NCBI RefSeq assembly: GCF_014217875.1
Contig: NZ_CP059060.1
Span: forward strand, 372,001 to 436,000
Source of the DNA: Synechococcus sp. LTW-R
GTDB taxonomy: Bacteria; Cyanobacteriota; Cyanobacteriia; PCC-6307; Cyanobiaceae
Length of the DNA: 64,000 nucleotides
Direction of reading: 5' to 3'
Shown here piece by piece: positions 52,852 to 63,895 of this stretch. Made by a program: the position numbers and the translations under genes. The notes below the pieces were generated by a model that had not been told where the DNA came from, made no database searches, and saw only the letters and a program-made list of their open reading frames with translations. Numbering within the stretch: the first letter of the stretch is position 1; the number at the start of each line of letters is the position of its first letter.

Positions 52852-54381
52852 CTATGGCGTCGCGAGTCGCTCGAGCTTCCCTTGGAGGTAATGAATGAAG
52901 GGGCGATGGTCCAGCGGGCGGCCGCTGACCTGCTCCACCAGCTCCATCGCGTTGACACTGCGACCGAGTGGGTAGATCCGCTGGTTCAGCCATTGAGCGA
53001 GGGCCGCGTCTTCCCCGGCCTCGAGCAGTGCTTCGATCGGGCCGAGCTGGGTTTCGATCGTCTCGCTGATTTGGGCGCTGATGAGGTGACCGAGGGCATA
53101 GGAGGGGAAATAGCCAAACAGTCCCTCGCTCCAGTGCACGTCCTGCAGGCAGCCCTCGCGGTCCGTCTTGGGCTGGATGCCGAGGAGGTCTTGCATGCCC
53201 TGATTCCAGGCACTGGGGAGCTCCTCCACCGGTAGGCCCCCCTCGAGTAGGGCCAGCTCCAGCTCGTAGCGCAGCAGCACGTGCAGGCCGTAGCTGACCT
53301 CGTCGGCTTCGACACGGGTGAGCCCAGGGGCGATCGGATTGAGGTCACGCCAGAAGGCCTTCGGGCTGCCCCAGGTGTCTCGGCCTAGGGCTTCGCTGAA
53401 GCGGGGGTGCCAGCGTCGGGCGAGGGCTTCGCTTCGGGCTAAGCGGTTCTCGTAGAAGAGGCTCTGGCTTTCGTGAACGGCCATTGAGGTGGCTTCACCC
53501 AAGGGCCAGGGAAACCAGTGGTCACCGGTGCGCGGTAGCCCCTGCTCGTAGAGGCTGTGGCCCCATTCATGGGCGGTGGCCAAGAAGGCGGAAAAGGGCT
53601 GAGCGGTCACCACCCGGGTGGTGATCCTGAAATCATCCGGTCCGAGGGTGCTCGAGAAGGGATGGGGTGAGCGGGCACGGTGGCAGCGCTGGGCGTTGTA
53701 ACCCCACTCCTGCAGCAGTTGATCGCAGAGGGTCTCCTGGGAGGACTCCGTGAGATCCCAGGGCTCACGGCTGCCCTGCGGGATCGATCGGGCTCGCTCC
53801 AGCAGGGGAGGGAGTTCCTGACGTAGCGGCAGCAGCCAGCCGGAGAGCTGCGCTTTGCTGATGTCGGGCTCAAAGGGTTGGGCCAGGATTTCCCAGGGGC
53901 TGCGCTTTTGCCCAGAGGGGTCCTGCTCCACGGGGGCCAGTTGGCGGGCCTGCTCGAGCCGCAGCTCAATCAGGGTCTTGAGGGCCGGCGCAAAACGCTC
54001 AAAGGCGTCGGCTTGTTTGGCTTCCTGCCAAAGGGCATAGCCCTGGGCTTGCGCCTGGGCGAGTTGGCCGACCAGGGCCGGGTCCAGGCGGGATTGACGC
54101 TCCCATTGCCGGCGCAGGAGCTCGAGATTGCGTTGCTGCTCCGGGTTGGCTGAACCCGCAGCTTCCGCCTCCGCCTCGGTCAGCAGATCGGCGTACTCCA
54201 TCGAGGTCTGCCGGCCATGGAGTTGCAGCGCCAACAGTGCCAACTGCTCACCGCGCCAGCCCGCCGATGCCGCGGGCATGGCGGTGTTTTGGTCGAAGTA
54301 GAGCGTGCTCTGGATCCCTCCAAGCAGTTGGGTGGTGTGCAGGTGATCGCGAAGCCGTGCGTATGCCTGTCCTGCGCCCAA
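52852..54381 (-). CDS. M32-family metallocarboxypeptidase (Taq type)
   Basis: The zinc site is TAHEWGHSLYEQGLPR (HExxH variant HEWGH), with downstream SQSLFYENRLARSEALARRW supplying the third ligand Glu, and the family motif LRYELELALLEGGLPVEELP. The N-terminus QSTLYFDQNTAMPAASAGWR is typical. The 509-residue length is normal. The start is TTG at 54381; an in-frame stop lies 30 bases upstream, with no other start between. It hydrolyses C-terminal residues of peptides, probably in the cytoplasm. The OsmC gene ends 40 bases upstream. Confidence 0.94.
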   Translation of the reverse strand: MGAGQAYARLRDHLHTTQLLGGIQSTLYFDQNTAMPAASAGWRGEQLALLALQLHGRQTSMEYADLLTEAEAEAAGSANPEQQRNLELLRRQWERQSRLDPALVGQLAQAQAQGYALWQEAKQADAFERFAPALKTLIELRLEQARQLAPVEQDPSGQKRSPWEILAQPFEPDISKAQLSGWLLPLRQELPPLLERARSIPQGSREPWDLTESSQETLCDQLLQEWGYNAQRCHRARSPHPFSSTLGPDDFRITTRVVTAQPFSAFLATAHEWGHSLYEQGLPRTGDHWFPWPLGEATSMAVHESQSLFYENRLARSEALARRWHPRFSEALGRDTWGSPKAFWRDLNPIAPGLTRVEADEVSYGLHVLLRYELELALLEGGLPVEELPSAWNQGMQDLLGIQPKTDREGCLQDVHWSEGLFGYFPSYALGHLISAQISETIETQLGPIEALLEAGEDAALAQWLNQRIYPLGRSVNAMELVEQVSGRPLDHRPFIHYLQGKLERLATP

Positions 54382-54421
54382 GGTGCTCGAGAGAACGTCC
54401 GCGAGACCCTAGGCGTTGTGC

Positions 54422-54823
54422 TCAGCTCCAGTGGAGCTCCATCGGAACCGCCCCTTCCAGGCTCACTTTGACGGGGCAGTTTTCGCCGGCCTTTTGCAAG
54501 ATCTTCCGCGCCTTGGCATCGAGGTGGGCCGGCAATTCAATCCAGACCTCGAGCTTGGCGATCTTCCTCGGCGCTTCGCTGGTCATGACTTTCTCCACCC
54601 GGGCCGTGCACCCCTTGAGATCCCAGTCGTGCCGCTCGGCGACGATCCCCATGATCGTGAGGATGCAGGTGTTGAGCGCCGTGGCCACGAGGTCGGTGGG
54701 CGAGAAGCGCTCCCCTTGGCCTTGGTTGTCGGTTGGCGCATCGGTTTCCAGGGCTGAGCCCGATGGTCCATGGATCGAGGCACAGCGCAGTTCGCCGCTG
54801 TAGCTGCTGGTGATCTGGGTCAT
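54422..54823 (-). CDS. OsmC-family protein (peroxiredoxin-like)
   Basis: A 133-residue OsmC/Ohr fold with two redox cysteines at NTCILTIMGIVAERHDWDL and ENCPVKVSLEGA. The catalytic Arg/Glu context is approximate, and FSPTDLVATALNTCILT is the conserved helix. OsmC/Ohr proteins reduce organic hydroperoxides with thiols. It lies upstream of the M32 peptidase on the same strand and is divergent from the DUF2721 gene. Confidence 0.88.
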   Translation of the reverse strand: MTQITSSYSGELRCASIHGPSGSALETDAPTDNQGQGERFSPTDLVATALNTCILTIMGIVAERHDWDLKGCTARVEKVMTSEAPRKIAKLEVWIELPAHLDAKARKILQKAGENCPVKVSLEGAVPMELHWS

Positions 54824-54899
54824 GGAACGGCGAGCCTGTGCGGCCAGGTTGGCAGTTCTGAATCGCTCCGCTTAGGTGGAACGGTCGACGTTGCTGACG

Positions 54900-55316
54900 A
54901 TGGATCCCGGAGCTGGTTCACCGATGCTCGGCTTGGCCAGGGCGATTCAGCTCTCGGTGGCCCCGGTGTTTCTGCTGACGGCCATTGCCGGTCTGTTGGG
55001 TGTGATCAGCAACCGCCTGGCCAGGGTGCTGGACCGGGCCCAGCGGCTGCAGAGCGTCACGGATGAAGCAATGGATTTGGCGTTGCTCAAACGGCGCATG
55101 ACGTTGCTGACCCGTGCCAGCGAGGCCGTGACTACCACCGGGGTGCTGGTGGCGGCGGTGGTCGCTGTCACCTTCATCAGCGCGATTGCGGTAATCGATC
55201 TGACGGCGATCGTCGTGCCGCTGTTTGTGGTGGCGATGGTCTCGCTGATGGTGGGGTTGTTGACGCTGCTCCTGGACGCCCGCGTCTCAGCGCGGCTGAT
55301 TCGCCGTCGCTTCTAG
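54900..55316 (+). CDS. DUF2721 family membrane protein
   Basis: Three hydrophobic segments are visible: IQLSVAPVFLLTAIAGLLGV, TTGVLVAAVVAVTFISAIAV and VPLFVVAMVSLMVGLLTLLL. Between the first two lies the conserved cytoplasmic loop SNRLARVLDRAQRLQSVTDE and LLKRRMTLLTRAS. This is DUF2721, of unknown function. ATG at 54900 was used; a GTG at 54876 is also in frame. The 3' end overlaps the convergent DCC gene by 30 bases. Confidence 0.85.
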   Translation: MDPGAGSPMLGLARAIQLSVAPVFLLTAIAGLLGVISNRLARVLDRAQRLQSVTDEAMDLALLKRRMTLLTRASEAVTTTGVLVAAVVAVTFISAIAVIDLTAIVVPLFVVAMVSLMVGLLTLLLDARVSARLIRRRF

Positions 55317-55712
55317 GCGGCAGCTGCAGAGTTCATCCAGGTCAGGCCGACCGGTCAGGGCCAAGCGCCAGTGGGCCCAGAGGCCATAGGCCCAATCCGC
55401 CAACGCTCCGATGACGGGCCAGGCTGTCGGGGCGTACAACCAGCCCAGTCCGATCAGTCGATAGGCCTCGCGGAAGACTGCGACATCCTTCAGAACAGTT
55501 CCGTCCCCCTGAATGGCGTGGATGCGGCCCATGGCCTCCCGGTAGCTGATCCCTTGGTGTTGCTCAGGTCTGTAGTGGTTGTCGTTGATGTCGACAAACG
55601 CGATCCGAGCTGAGCTGGGGTGCAGCCGTTGATCCCGCTGGCGCAGGAAGTTCACTTCCCGCAGACAGAGCGGACAGCCGCCGTCGTAGAGGAGCGTGAG
55701 TTGGATGGTCAT
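55287..55712 (-). CDS. DCC-family thiol-disulfide oxidoreductase-like protein (DUF393)
   Basis: The motif LTLLYDGGCPLCLREVNFLR carries the DxxCPxC of the DCC family, with RIAFVDINDNHYRPEQHQG next. The later EAYRLIGLGWLYAPTAWPVI and WAYGLWAHWRLALTGRPDL are typical of longer members. Predicted thioredoxin-like fold acting in disulfide exchange; substrates are unknown. ATG at 55712 is the best start. The final residues run over the convergent DUF2721 gene. It is divergent from the YjbQ gene. Confidence 0.85.
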   Translation of the reverse strand: MTIQLTLLYDGGCPLCLREVNFLRQRDQRLHPSSARIAFVDINDNHYRPEQHQGISYREAMGRIHAIQGDGTVLKDVAVFREAYRLIGLGWLYAPTAWPVIGALADWAYGLWAHWRLALTGRPDLDELCSCRLEATANQPR

Positions 55713-55785
55713 GACGTCAGCCTGAACCATCAGTCGAGCTCTCCGTGGCCCATGGCGTTGACTGGTCTTTGCACCAACGGCACTG

Positions 55786-56244
55786 GTGATGGGCTTGCAG
55801 CAGGCGCTTGAGCAATTCGAGTTCCAGACATGCGGCAAGGGGTTCTTGCGCATCGATCCTGAGCTGAACCGCTGGATTCGCTCAACGGGTCTGCGTCAGG
55901 GCGTCCTTCATCTGAGTGCGCTCCACACCAGTTGCAGCCTGACCATCAATGAGAACGCCGATCCACGGGTTCTCGATGATCTCGCGGCCTGGATGGAGGC
56001 GGTGGTTCCTCAGGTCGCCCATGGCGCCTTGGATGGCTCCGATTCCCTTCGCCTTTATCGCCATGACGACGAGGGGCCCGACGACATGCCCGCCCATATC
56101 CGCTCGGCGTTGACCAGCCAAACCCTGTCCCTGAGTGTTGTGGACGGGGAATTGCTGCTGGGCATTTGGCAAGCGGTCTACCTCTGGGAGCACCGTGCTA
56201 GGCCCCAGCGCAGGCGGGTCGCGGCCCATCTGATCGGGGAGTAG
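55786..56244 (+). CDS. YjbQ-family (UPF0047) protein
   Basis: The 152-residue sequence carries the YjbQ signature: GLRQGVLHLSALHTSCSLTI and NENADPRVLDDLAAWMEAVV, then LPTSQT-type ALTSQTLSLSVVDGELLLGI and WQAVYLWEHRARPQRRR. YjbQ proteins are small beta-barrels with thiamine-phosphate synthase activity reported in some members. GTG at 55786 or ATG at 55789 starts it. A small coiled-coil gene begins three bases after its stop. Confidence 0.9.
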   Translation: MMGLQQALEQFEFQTCGKGFLRIDPELNRWIRSTGLRQGVLHLSALHTSCSLTINENADPRVLDDLAAWMEAVVPQVAHGALDGSDSLRLYRHDDEGPDDMPAHIRSALTSQTLSLSVVDGELLLGIWQAVYLWEHRARPQRRRVAAHLIGE

Positions 56245-56247
56245 GGG

Positions 56248-56502
56248 ATGACGCTTTCGCTCGAGGAACTGACCTTGGCGCTCACGCGCCTGCAAGAGCG
56301 GGTGGAGACGTTGGAGCTGGAACTGGCCTCGCTGCGGGGCCGGGACCTCTCGCCTTCAACCCAGTTGGCGCGGCGCAATGCTGAACGGCTGGCGGAGGAG
56401 GTTCGGCGACGCCGGGAGAGCACGCCGGAGCCGGAGGACGACACCGACATTGATCTCTTGATCGATCGCTTGCATGACTTGGCCCTCGAGAATGGGCCTT
56501 AG
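56248..56502 (+). CDS. Small coiled-coil protein, unknown function
   Basis: 84 residues that form a clear heptad helix: SLEELTLALTRLQERVETLE and LELASLRGRD, then a charged segment AERLAEEVRRRRESTPEPED and a C-terminal DTDIDLLIDRLHDLALENGP. It starts three bases after the YjbQ stop and ends 15 bases before the cupin gene. It is probably cotranscribed with its neighbours. No family function is recognised. Confidence 0.65.
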   Translation: MTLSLEELTLALTRLQERVETLELELASLRGRDLSPSTQLARRNAERLAEEVRRRRESTPEPEDDTDIDLLIDRLHDLALENGP

Positions 56503-56517
56503 TTCCAGATTTTGCGG

Positions 56518-56796
56518 ATGGCCACGCCGATCAACGTCGTCCACGGGCCTGAACCTGCTCAATTGGAGCACTTGGGCGTCGCCCAGTGGCCGATTTGGAG
56601 CTGCGAGATCAGCTCCTTTCCTTGGACCTATGACGAGCAGGAAACCTGCCTGCTGCTGGAGGGGGATGTCACGGTGACGCCCGAGGGCGGTGAACCCGTG
56701 CGCTTTGGCGCCGGCGATCTGGTCACCTTTGCCGCTGGGCTCTCTTGCCACTGGGATGTGCATCAGCCTGTGCGCAAGCACTACCGCTTCGGTTGA
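56518..56796 (+). CDS. Small cupin-domain protein
   Basis: A 92-residue single cupin barrel: FPWTYDEQETCLLLEGDVTV, PEGGEPVRFGAGDLVTFAAG, then LSCHWDVHQPVRKHYRF. It resembles the Cupin_3 / (S)-ureidoglycine aminohydrolase-like small cupins, with the metal-binding His/Glu partly present. TTG at 56512 is also in frame; ATG at 56518 is preferred. Substrate unknown. It lies between the coiled-coil and pterin dehydratase genes in one plus-strand run. Confidence 0.82.
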   Translation: MATPINVVHGPEPAQLEHLGVAQWPIWSCEISSFPWTYDEQETCLLLEGDVTVTPEGGEPVRFGAGDLVTFAAGLSCHWDVHQPVRKHYRFG

Positions 56797-56832
56797 GCCG
56801 CGCCAGGCTGAGGTCCGTTGGATGGATTGGTG

Positions 56833-57117
56833 ATGGCTGCCGTTCCGCTCACCCCGGCTGAAATCGATCAGCTCGAGCAGAAGTTGCCCGGCTGGAGCCT
56901 GGTGGACGGCAAGCTGCACCGGGAGTTGGTTTTTTCTGACTTCAATGCGGCCTTTGGCTTCATGACCCGGGTGGCCTTGATCGCCGAAGCGATGGGGCAT
57001 CACCCGGAATGGCGCAACGTCTGGAACCGGGTGGCGATCGATCTGACAACCCACGACACCGGCGGGCTCTCCAACCTCGATCAGCAGTTGGCGCAGCGGA
57101 TCAACGCCTTGCTTTGA
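56833..57117 (+). CDS. phhB: 4a-hydroxytetrahydrobiopterin dehydratase (PCD)
   Basis: The protein opens [20 protein letters not shown], and the catalytic core includes [20 protein letters not shown] and [20 protein letters not shown] (the HHPEW and THD motifs). It dehydrates carbinolamine pterins, recycling the cofactor of aromatic hydroxylases, or acts in a folate-related step. ATG at 56833 gives 94 residues; TTG at 56818 is an upstream in-frame option. asnB starts 32 bases downstream. Confidence 0.93.
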   Translation: MAAVPLTPAEIDQLEQKLPGWSLVDGKLHRELVFSDFNAAFGFMTRVALIAEAMGHHPEWRNVWNRVAIDLTTHDTGGLSNLDQQLAQRINALL

Positions 57118-57149
57118 CCGTAGATTCGACGCACTGAGGGGCGCCTCGC

Positions 57150-58946
57150 ATGTGCGGATTGGCAGGCGAACTCACGGGTGGGTCCACCGAGACCATGCCC
57201 CGCGCCCAGGCCGCGCGGATTGCTGAACTCCTGCTGCACCGCGGCCCCGATGACTCGGGCATCTGGCAGAGCCGGACCTGCACCCTGATTCATCGCCGCC
57301 TCTCGATTCAGGACCTGTCGCCGGCGGGCCATCAGCCGATGCAGTCCGCCTGCGGGCGCTACCGCCTGGTCTTCAACGGCGAGATCTACAACTACAAAGC
57401 GCTCCGCGAGCAGTTGGAGGCCCGCGGTGAGCGGTTTGTCTCCACGGGCGACACCGAGGTGCTCCTGCGGCTCTTGATCCGCGAGGGCGCGGCAGCTCTG
57501 CCGCAGTTGCGGGGCATGTTCGCCTTTTGTTTGTTTGACCAAGAGAGCCAGAGCGCCCTTTTGGGCCGCGATCCCTTCGGCATCAAACCGCTCTATCTCT
57601 ACCGATCGGGGGCGGACCGTCTGCTGTTCTCCTCGGAGGTCCGGGCGCTCCTGCGCAGCCGCGCGGTTCCCCGCGAGCTCAATGGGGCGGCGCTGCAGCA
57701 CTACCTGATGTTTGGCTGCGTCCCCCAGCTGGAGACCTTGGTGCAGGGGCTGAACGTGCTTCCTCCCGGACACGTCGCCCGCTGGCAGAACGGTGAACTC
57801 GCCATCGAGCGCTACTGGCAGCCCCGCTTTGCTGCCGAGCCGGAGGCTGGCCCCTATGACGCGCTGGTGGAGCGGGCCCGTGCGGCCGTTGGGGAGAGCG
57901 TCAAAGCCCACATGGTTTCCGATGTGCCGGTGGGGCTGTTCCTCTCGGGGGGGATGGATTCATCGGCGATCCTCGCGGCGACGGATCAGCGGTTGACGAC
58001 CCTCTCGATTGGCTTTGAGGAGGAGGCCTTCGATGAGAGCGAACTGGCTGAACAGGTCGCGCGTCGTTTTGGCTCGGAGCATCGCCGCTTACTGCTGCGC
58101 CGCGATCAGGCCTGGTCACGGCTGCCGGCGTTTTTTGATGCCCTCGATCAACCCAGCAGCGATGGCTTCAACACCTATTGCGTGTCCGCGGAAGCGGCGG
58201 AGGCGGGCCTGAAGGTGGTGATGAGTGGCTTGGGGGGAGATGAGCTCTTTGGCGGTTACCCGCTCTTTCAGACAGTGCCCAAGTTGCTGGCCCTGCGCCG
58301 ACGCCTGGGCCCGGCCGCCTGGGCCGGCTCCCAGCTGATCAAGCCCCTCAAGCACGCCAAGCTCCAGCGCTTCGCCGATTACCTGGCCAGCCCCCCTGGT
58401 GTCGCGGCCGCCCACCGCTGCATGCGCACGATTTTTTCGGCGCGGGAAGCGTCGCGGCTGATGAAGCTTTGGCAGTTGCCGCCACCGGCGGCCCCATCCC
58501 TGGCGGAGCTCCCTGAAGGCGTTGTCGGCGCGGAGCTCGCCGATCAGATCGCCTGGCTTGAAACCTCCAGCTACATGGGGGGGATGTTGCTGCGGGACAG
58601 CGATGCCCTCTCGATGGCCAGTTCCCTTGAGCTGCGGGTCCCACTGGTTGACGTCGCTTTGTTTGAGGCGTTGGCGCCGGTTGCGGCCTCAACGCGGTTG
58701 GCGCCGGGCAAGCAGCTGCTGCGGGATGCCTTCCCCGAGGTGACGGCTGTGTTGAAGGATGCGCCCAAGCGTGGTTTTGTGATTCCCTTCGACCAGTGGC
58801 TACGGACGCCATCTCAGGCGACAGGCTTGCCGCAGCTGGATCTCACGGCCGCCTCGCGCGCCGTTGATTTGAGGCCTTGGGCGCGGCGGTGGGGATTGCT
58901 GGTGCTTGCCGATTGGTTGGAGCGCAACATGGAGTTAACTCTCTAG
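57150..58946 (+). CDS. asnB: Asparagine synthetase, glutamine-hydrolysing (class B)
   Basis: The N-terminal glutaminase domain starts MCGLAGEL (catalytic Cys2) and has LLHRGPDDSGIWQSRTCTLI, HRRLSIQDLSPAGHQPM and RLVFNGEIYNYKALREQLEA. The synthetase domain has LFLSGGMDSSAILAATDQRL (PP-loop) and VVMSGLGGDELFGGYPLF. The 598-residue length is normal. This type, starting with MCGLAGEL and ending in a short C-terminus, is common beside cell-surface glycan genes. An A+T-rich insert with a glycosyltransferase follows directly. Confidence 0.95.
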   Translation: MCGLAGELTGGSTETMPRAQAARIAELLLHRGPDDSGIWQSRTCTLIHRRLSIQDLSPAGHQPMQSACGRYRLVFNGEIYNYKALREQLEARGERFVSTGDTEVLLRLLIREGAAALPQLRGMFAFCLFDQESQSALLGRDPFGIKPLYLYRSGADRLLFSSEVRALLRSRAVPRELNGAALQHYLMFGCVPQLETLVQGLNVLPPGHVARWQNGELAIERYWQPRFAAEPEAGPYDALVERARAAVGESVKAHMVSDVPVGLFLSGGMDSSAILAATDQRLTTLSIGFEEEAFDESELAEQVARRFGSEHRRLLLRRDQAWSRLPAFFDALDQPSSDGFNTYCVSAEAAEAGLKVVMSGLGGDELFGGYPLFQTVPKLLALRRRLGPAAWAGSQLIKPLKHAKLQRFADYLASPPGVAAAHRCMRTIFSAREASRLMKLWQLPPPAAPSLAELPEGVVGAELADQIAWLETSSYMGGMLLRDSDALSMASSLELRVPLVDVALFEALAPVAASTRLAPGKQLLRDAFPEVTAVLKDAPKRGFVIPFDQWLRTPSQATGLPQLDLTAASRAVDLRPWARRWGLLVLADWLERNMELTL

Positions 58947-59130
58947 GGCAGTTACCGCGGGTGTGGTGGAGAGCTTGATGTAGTGACGCATCGAACAATA
59001 GCGATTTAACTCAATGTCTTCTCCATTGTTTGGCTATTTTGGGATTAATTCTTTGGTGAATGTCTGTGTGACTAATGTCAATTATAGAAAGCTGGCGGTG
59101 CGTATTTGTTGTTCACTAGATTTGCATGAT

Positions 59131-60600
59131 CTAATTGAGATTTTGTCCGTCTTCCGATGTCGAACTCCTTGCCGCGCGCATCGTAATTGCTTTTCTTCTA
59201 ATAATCTCTCGTGATTCCTTCCTGAATCCTTCGTATTGATAGGGTCTGTAATTGATGGGATGCTGCTCAGTCTTGAAAAAATGAGTTTTTGATTGATGCT
59301 CCTCTTTTATCGGGTACAAGTACTTGGCATTTATAAGTGATATTTCGTTAGAAGAGTGTGTCTCGCTGCCTGATTCGATCCATTCCCCAGGAGTATTCTT
59401 TGCAAGGGGTGCTCCTGTCTCTTTTCTGACAGCTTCAACGAATTGGTTGGGGAAGACTTGCTGGAATGGATCTGATATATTTCCTGTATATAGGAATAAT
59501 GTTGCAGATGCCAGCATTAGGTATATGGTTGATTTGCGATTGCTCCATTCTGCTAGTGATCGTAATGAGTATGCTGCTGAAATGCATGCAAGAGGTAGTA
59601 ATTGCCTGCAGGTTCTTCCGTACACTACGAACTTATGAGCGCCTACAGAGGCTAGTACTAAGGATAAATAAATAAATACTAGTAATATCAGAGTTTCCCT
59701 CTCTCCTGTGGAGTCTTTTTTGAGTATCGCCCTGATGCAGCTCCAGGCAATAAGAACGGTAAATACGTAAAAAATAGCACCTTCTGATGAGTGTAGGTAT
59801 TCGAATGGAAGCATCCAGCCTTCGCTGAAATTGCCCTGCGTGACGGTGTTAGAGAAAGATGATAATCCTCTGAAGAAATCCTTTCCCGACAGGATATGAG
59901 GAAGAAGTACAAATCCAAGAGGAATTGCGCATCCTGCCAGGAAAAATATTGAATCTGCCGCGCTTTTCTTGTATGAGCGAAGTATGAAAAAGGCCGCTAT
60001 ACAGCATGCTGTCAATGCCCAATAGCCTGTATAGGTCCAAAAACTTAATCCGCACAATGCACCAGCCATCCCATACTTTAATTGAGTGGGCCTCTTTGAT
60101 GCCAGAATTGCTATCGAAGATATCCCAAGGAATAGGGATATATCATATGGAACGATGTGCCTCGAGTATATCGTTAGGGATGTGCTAATTGATGCCACGA
60201 AGGCGGCTATTAGTGCTATTTCGGTAGAGTCGCTTAGGGATTCTGATGCCTTAAATGTTGCATATATAATGCCCGCTGAGAACAAGGCTATATACAGAGA
60301 TGGCAGGATATCTGTTGTGCCTATGAGCCTTTCTAGAGCAGCTGGCACTAGCATCCATTGGAAGAAAAGTGGATGATCTGCGTTGCTTAGCGACTGAAAT
60401 ACGTAGTCCCAGTTTCGATCTTGGAGAAATGCTGCCGCCTCCCTTGACAGGTTGTAGCGAGACTCGTCTGGGAAGAAGAATTGTCCACCTCTCAATGCTA
60501 AAGTTATTCTTGTGCAAAGTGAAAAAATTAGAATGGAACCAATGACCGCTCCGCTATTCCTATTTTTTTCCGAGTGGTTCCTTCTCGTATGTTGATTCAT
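59131..60600 (-). CDS. PMT/ArnT-like membrane glycosyltransferase, foreign-looking
   Basis: The 489-residue protein has a basic N-terminus, then many hydrophobic segments. The first loop reads GGQFFFPDESRYNLSREAAA, the DE-type site of GT39/PMT_2 enzymes, and ADHPLFFQWMLVPAALERLI, LYIALFSAGIIYATFKA and TSLTIYSRHIVPYDISLFLG follow as in that family. The C-terminal 120 residues are soluble and little conserved. A+T-rich codons set it apart from all neighbours. It probably transfers a sugar from a polyprenyl-phosphate donor to a surface glycan. No second membrane glycosyltransferase of this type adjoins it. Confidence 0.75.
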   Translation of the reverse strand: MNQHTRRNHSEKNRNSGAVIGSILIFSLCTRITLALRGGQFFFPDESRYNLSREAAAFLQDRNWDYVFQSLSNADHPLFFQWMLVPAALERLIGTTDILPSLYIALFSAGIIYATFKASESLSDSTEIALIAAFVASISTSLTIYSRHIVPYDISLFLGISSIAILASKRPTQLKYGMAGALCGLSFWTYTGYWALTACCIAAFFILRSYKKSAADSIFFLAGCAIPLGFVLLPHILSGKDFFRGLSSFSNTVTQGNFSEGWMLPFEYLHSSEGAIFYVFTVLIAWSCIRAILKKDSTGERETLILLVFIYLSLVLASVGAHKFVVYGRTCRQLLPLACISAAYSLRSLAEWSNRKSTIYLMLASATLFLYTGNISDPFQQVFPNQFVEAVRKETGAPLAKNTPGEWIESGSETHSSNEISLINAKYLYPIKEEHQSKTHFFKTEQHPINYRPYQYEGFRKESREIIRRKAITMRAARSSTSEDGQNLN

Positions 60601-60691
60601 GCGGCTGCTGGTGCGTTCGGCTGATTCTATGTCCTTAGTGCCTTGTCTGGTTCATTCTTGTTTGGATTGAGTTCGCATTGTCTGATTATTA

Positions 60692-63346
<2,655 letters not shown>

Positions 63347-63410
63347 GGTGGTCCTCCCTCAGTTGGGTGGTGACCAAACCGTATGGCGATTGTTGGGGGA
63401 AGGAGGAGCG

Positions 63411-63438
63411 GAGAACCGAAGGTCTTGCTTCGGTCCTC
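63411..63438 (-). other. Hairpin upstream of clpB
   Basis: GAGAACCGAAG (63411-63421) and CTTCGGTCCTC (63428-63438) pair over 11 positions around a six-base loop, with one position that is a G-U wobble in the minus-strand RNA. It lies 65 bases before the clpB start and 45 bases after the stop of the upstream gene. No T run follows, so a leader element or attenuated 3' end are both possible. Confidence 0.4.
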
Positions 63439-63482
63439 CACCCCCCTGTCGTGTGAGCCGTCTGTTCGGGACGGTTTCCCGC

Positions 63483-63845
63483 TCAGCGCGGTGAGCCGTT
63501 GTAGATCACTTGGGTGACGTGGCGGCCATCGACGGACACCTGCAGCTCCGTTTCGGTGGTCGGGGCTGTGCCCTGCTCAATCCAGCCGGGTCGGCCGCCA
63601 AGGAACTTGAAGCGGAATCCCTGGCTGTTGTTTTGCGTGAGGCAGCTGCCCCCACCGTCACCGGTGTTGAACATGCAGGCGGCGGGGCGATAGACGCTGA
63701 GGCCGCCGTTGTTATTGACGGCCCAGTTGCGCGCGACGTTGAGCGCCCGCACGTTGGCGGCACTGACCTGGGCGAGGGCAGGCATGCTGCTCAAGAGCGC
63801 GCTGGCAGCCATCAAGGCAGAGGTCTTCACCAGGGACTTGACCAT
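63483..63845 (-). CDS. Secreted small protein, unknown function
   Basis: A signal peptide (SLVKTSALMAASALLSSMPA, then LAQ) is followed by a 95-residue mature protein: ANVRALNVARNWAVNNNGGL, ACMFNTGDGGGSCLTQNNSQ, FRFKFLGGRPGWIEQGTA and VSVDGRHVTQVIYNGSPR. Two cysteines in the middle may form a disulfide. It looks like a cyanobacterial periplasmic/exported family without known function. It ends 137 bases upstream of clpB on the same strand. Confidence 0.72.
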   Translation of the reverse strand: MVKSLVKTSALMAASALLSSMPALAQVSAANVRALNVARNWAVNNNGGLSVYRPAACMFNTGDGGGSCLTQNNSQGFRFKFLGGRPGWIEQGTAPTTETELQVSVDGRHVTQVIYNGSPR

Positions 63846-63895
63846 GACCGAGGCGGTGGAGTGAGGAAGTCCTCTTCAGTGTGGCCAGGGTTTCC

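Noticed and set aside
58932-58941. GAGTTAACTC palindrome at the asnB end as an insertion scar
   Set aside because: A ten-base palindrome inside codons at the asnB end; no matching copy at the other edge of the A+T-rich insert.
59324-59638. Plus-strand frames inside the A+T-rich insert
   Set aside because: They are opposite the long membrane glycosyltransferase gene and show no domain.
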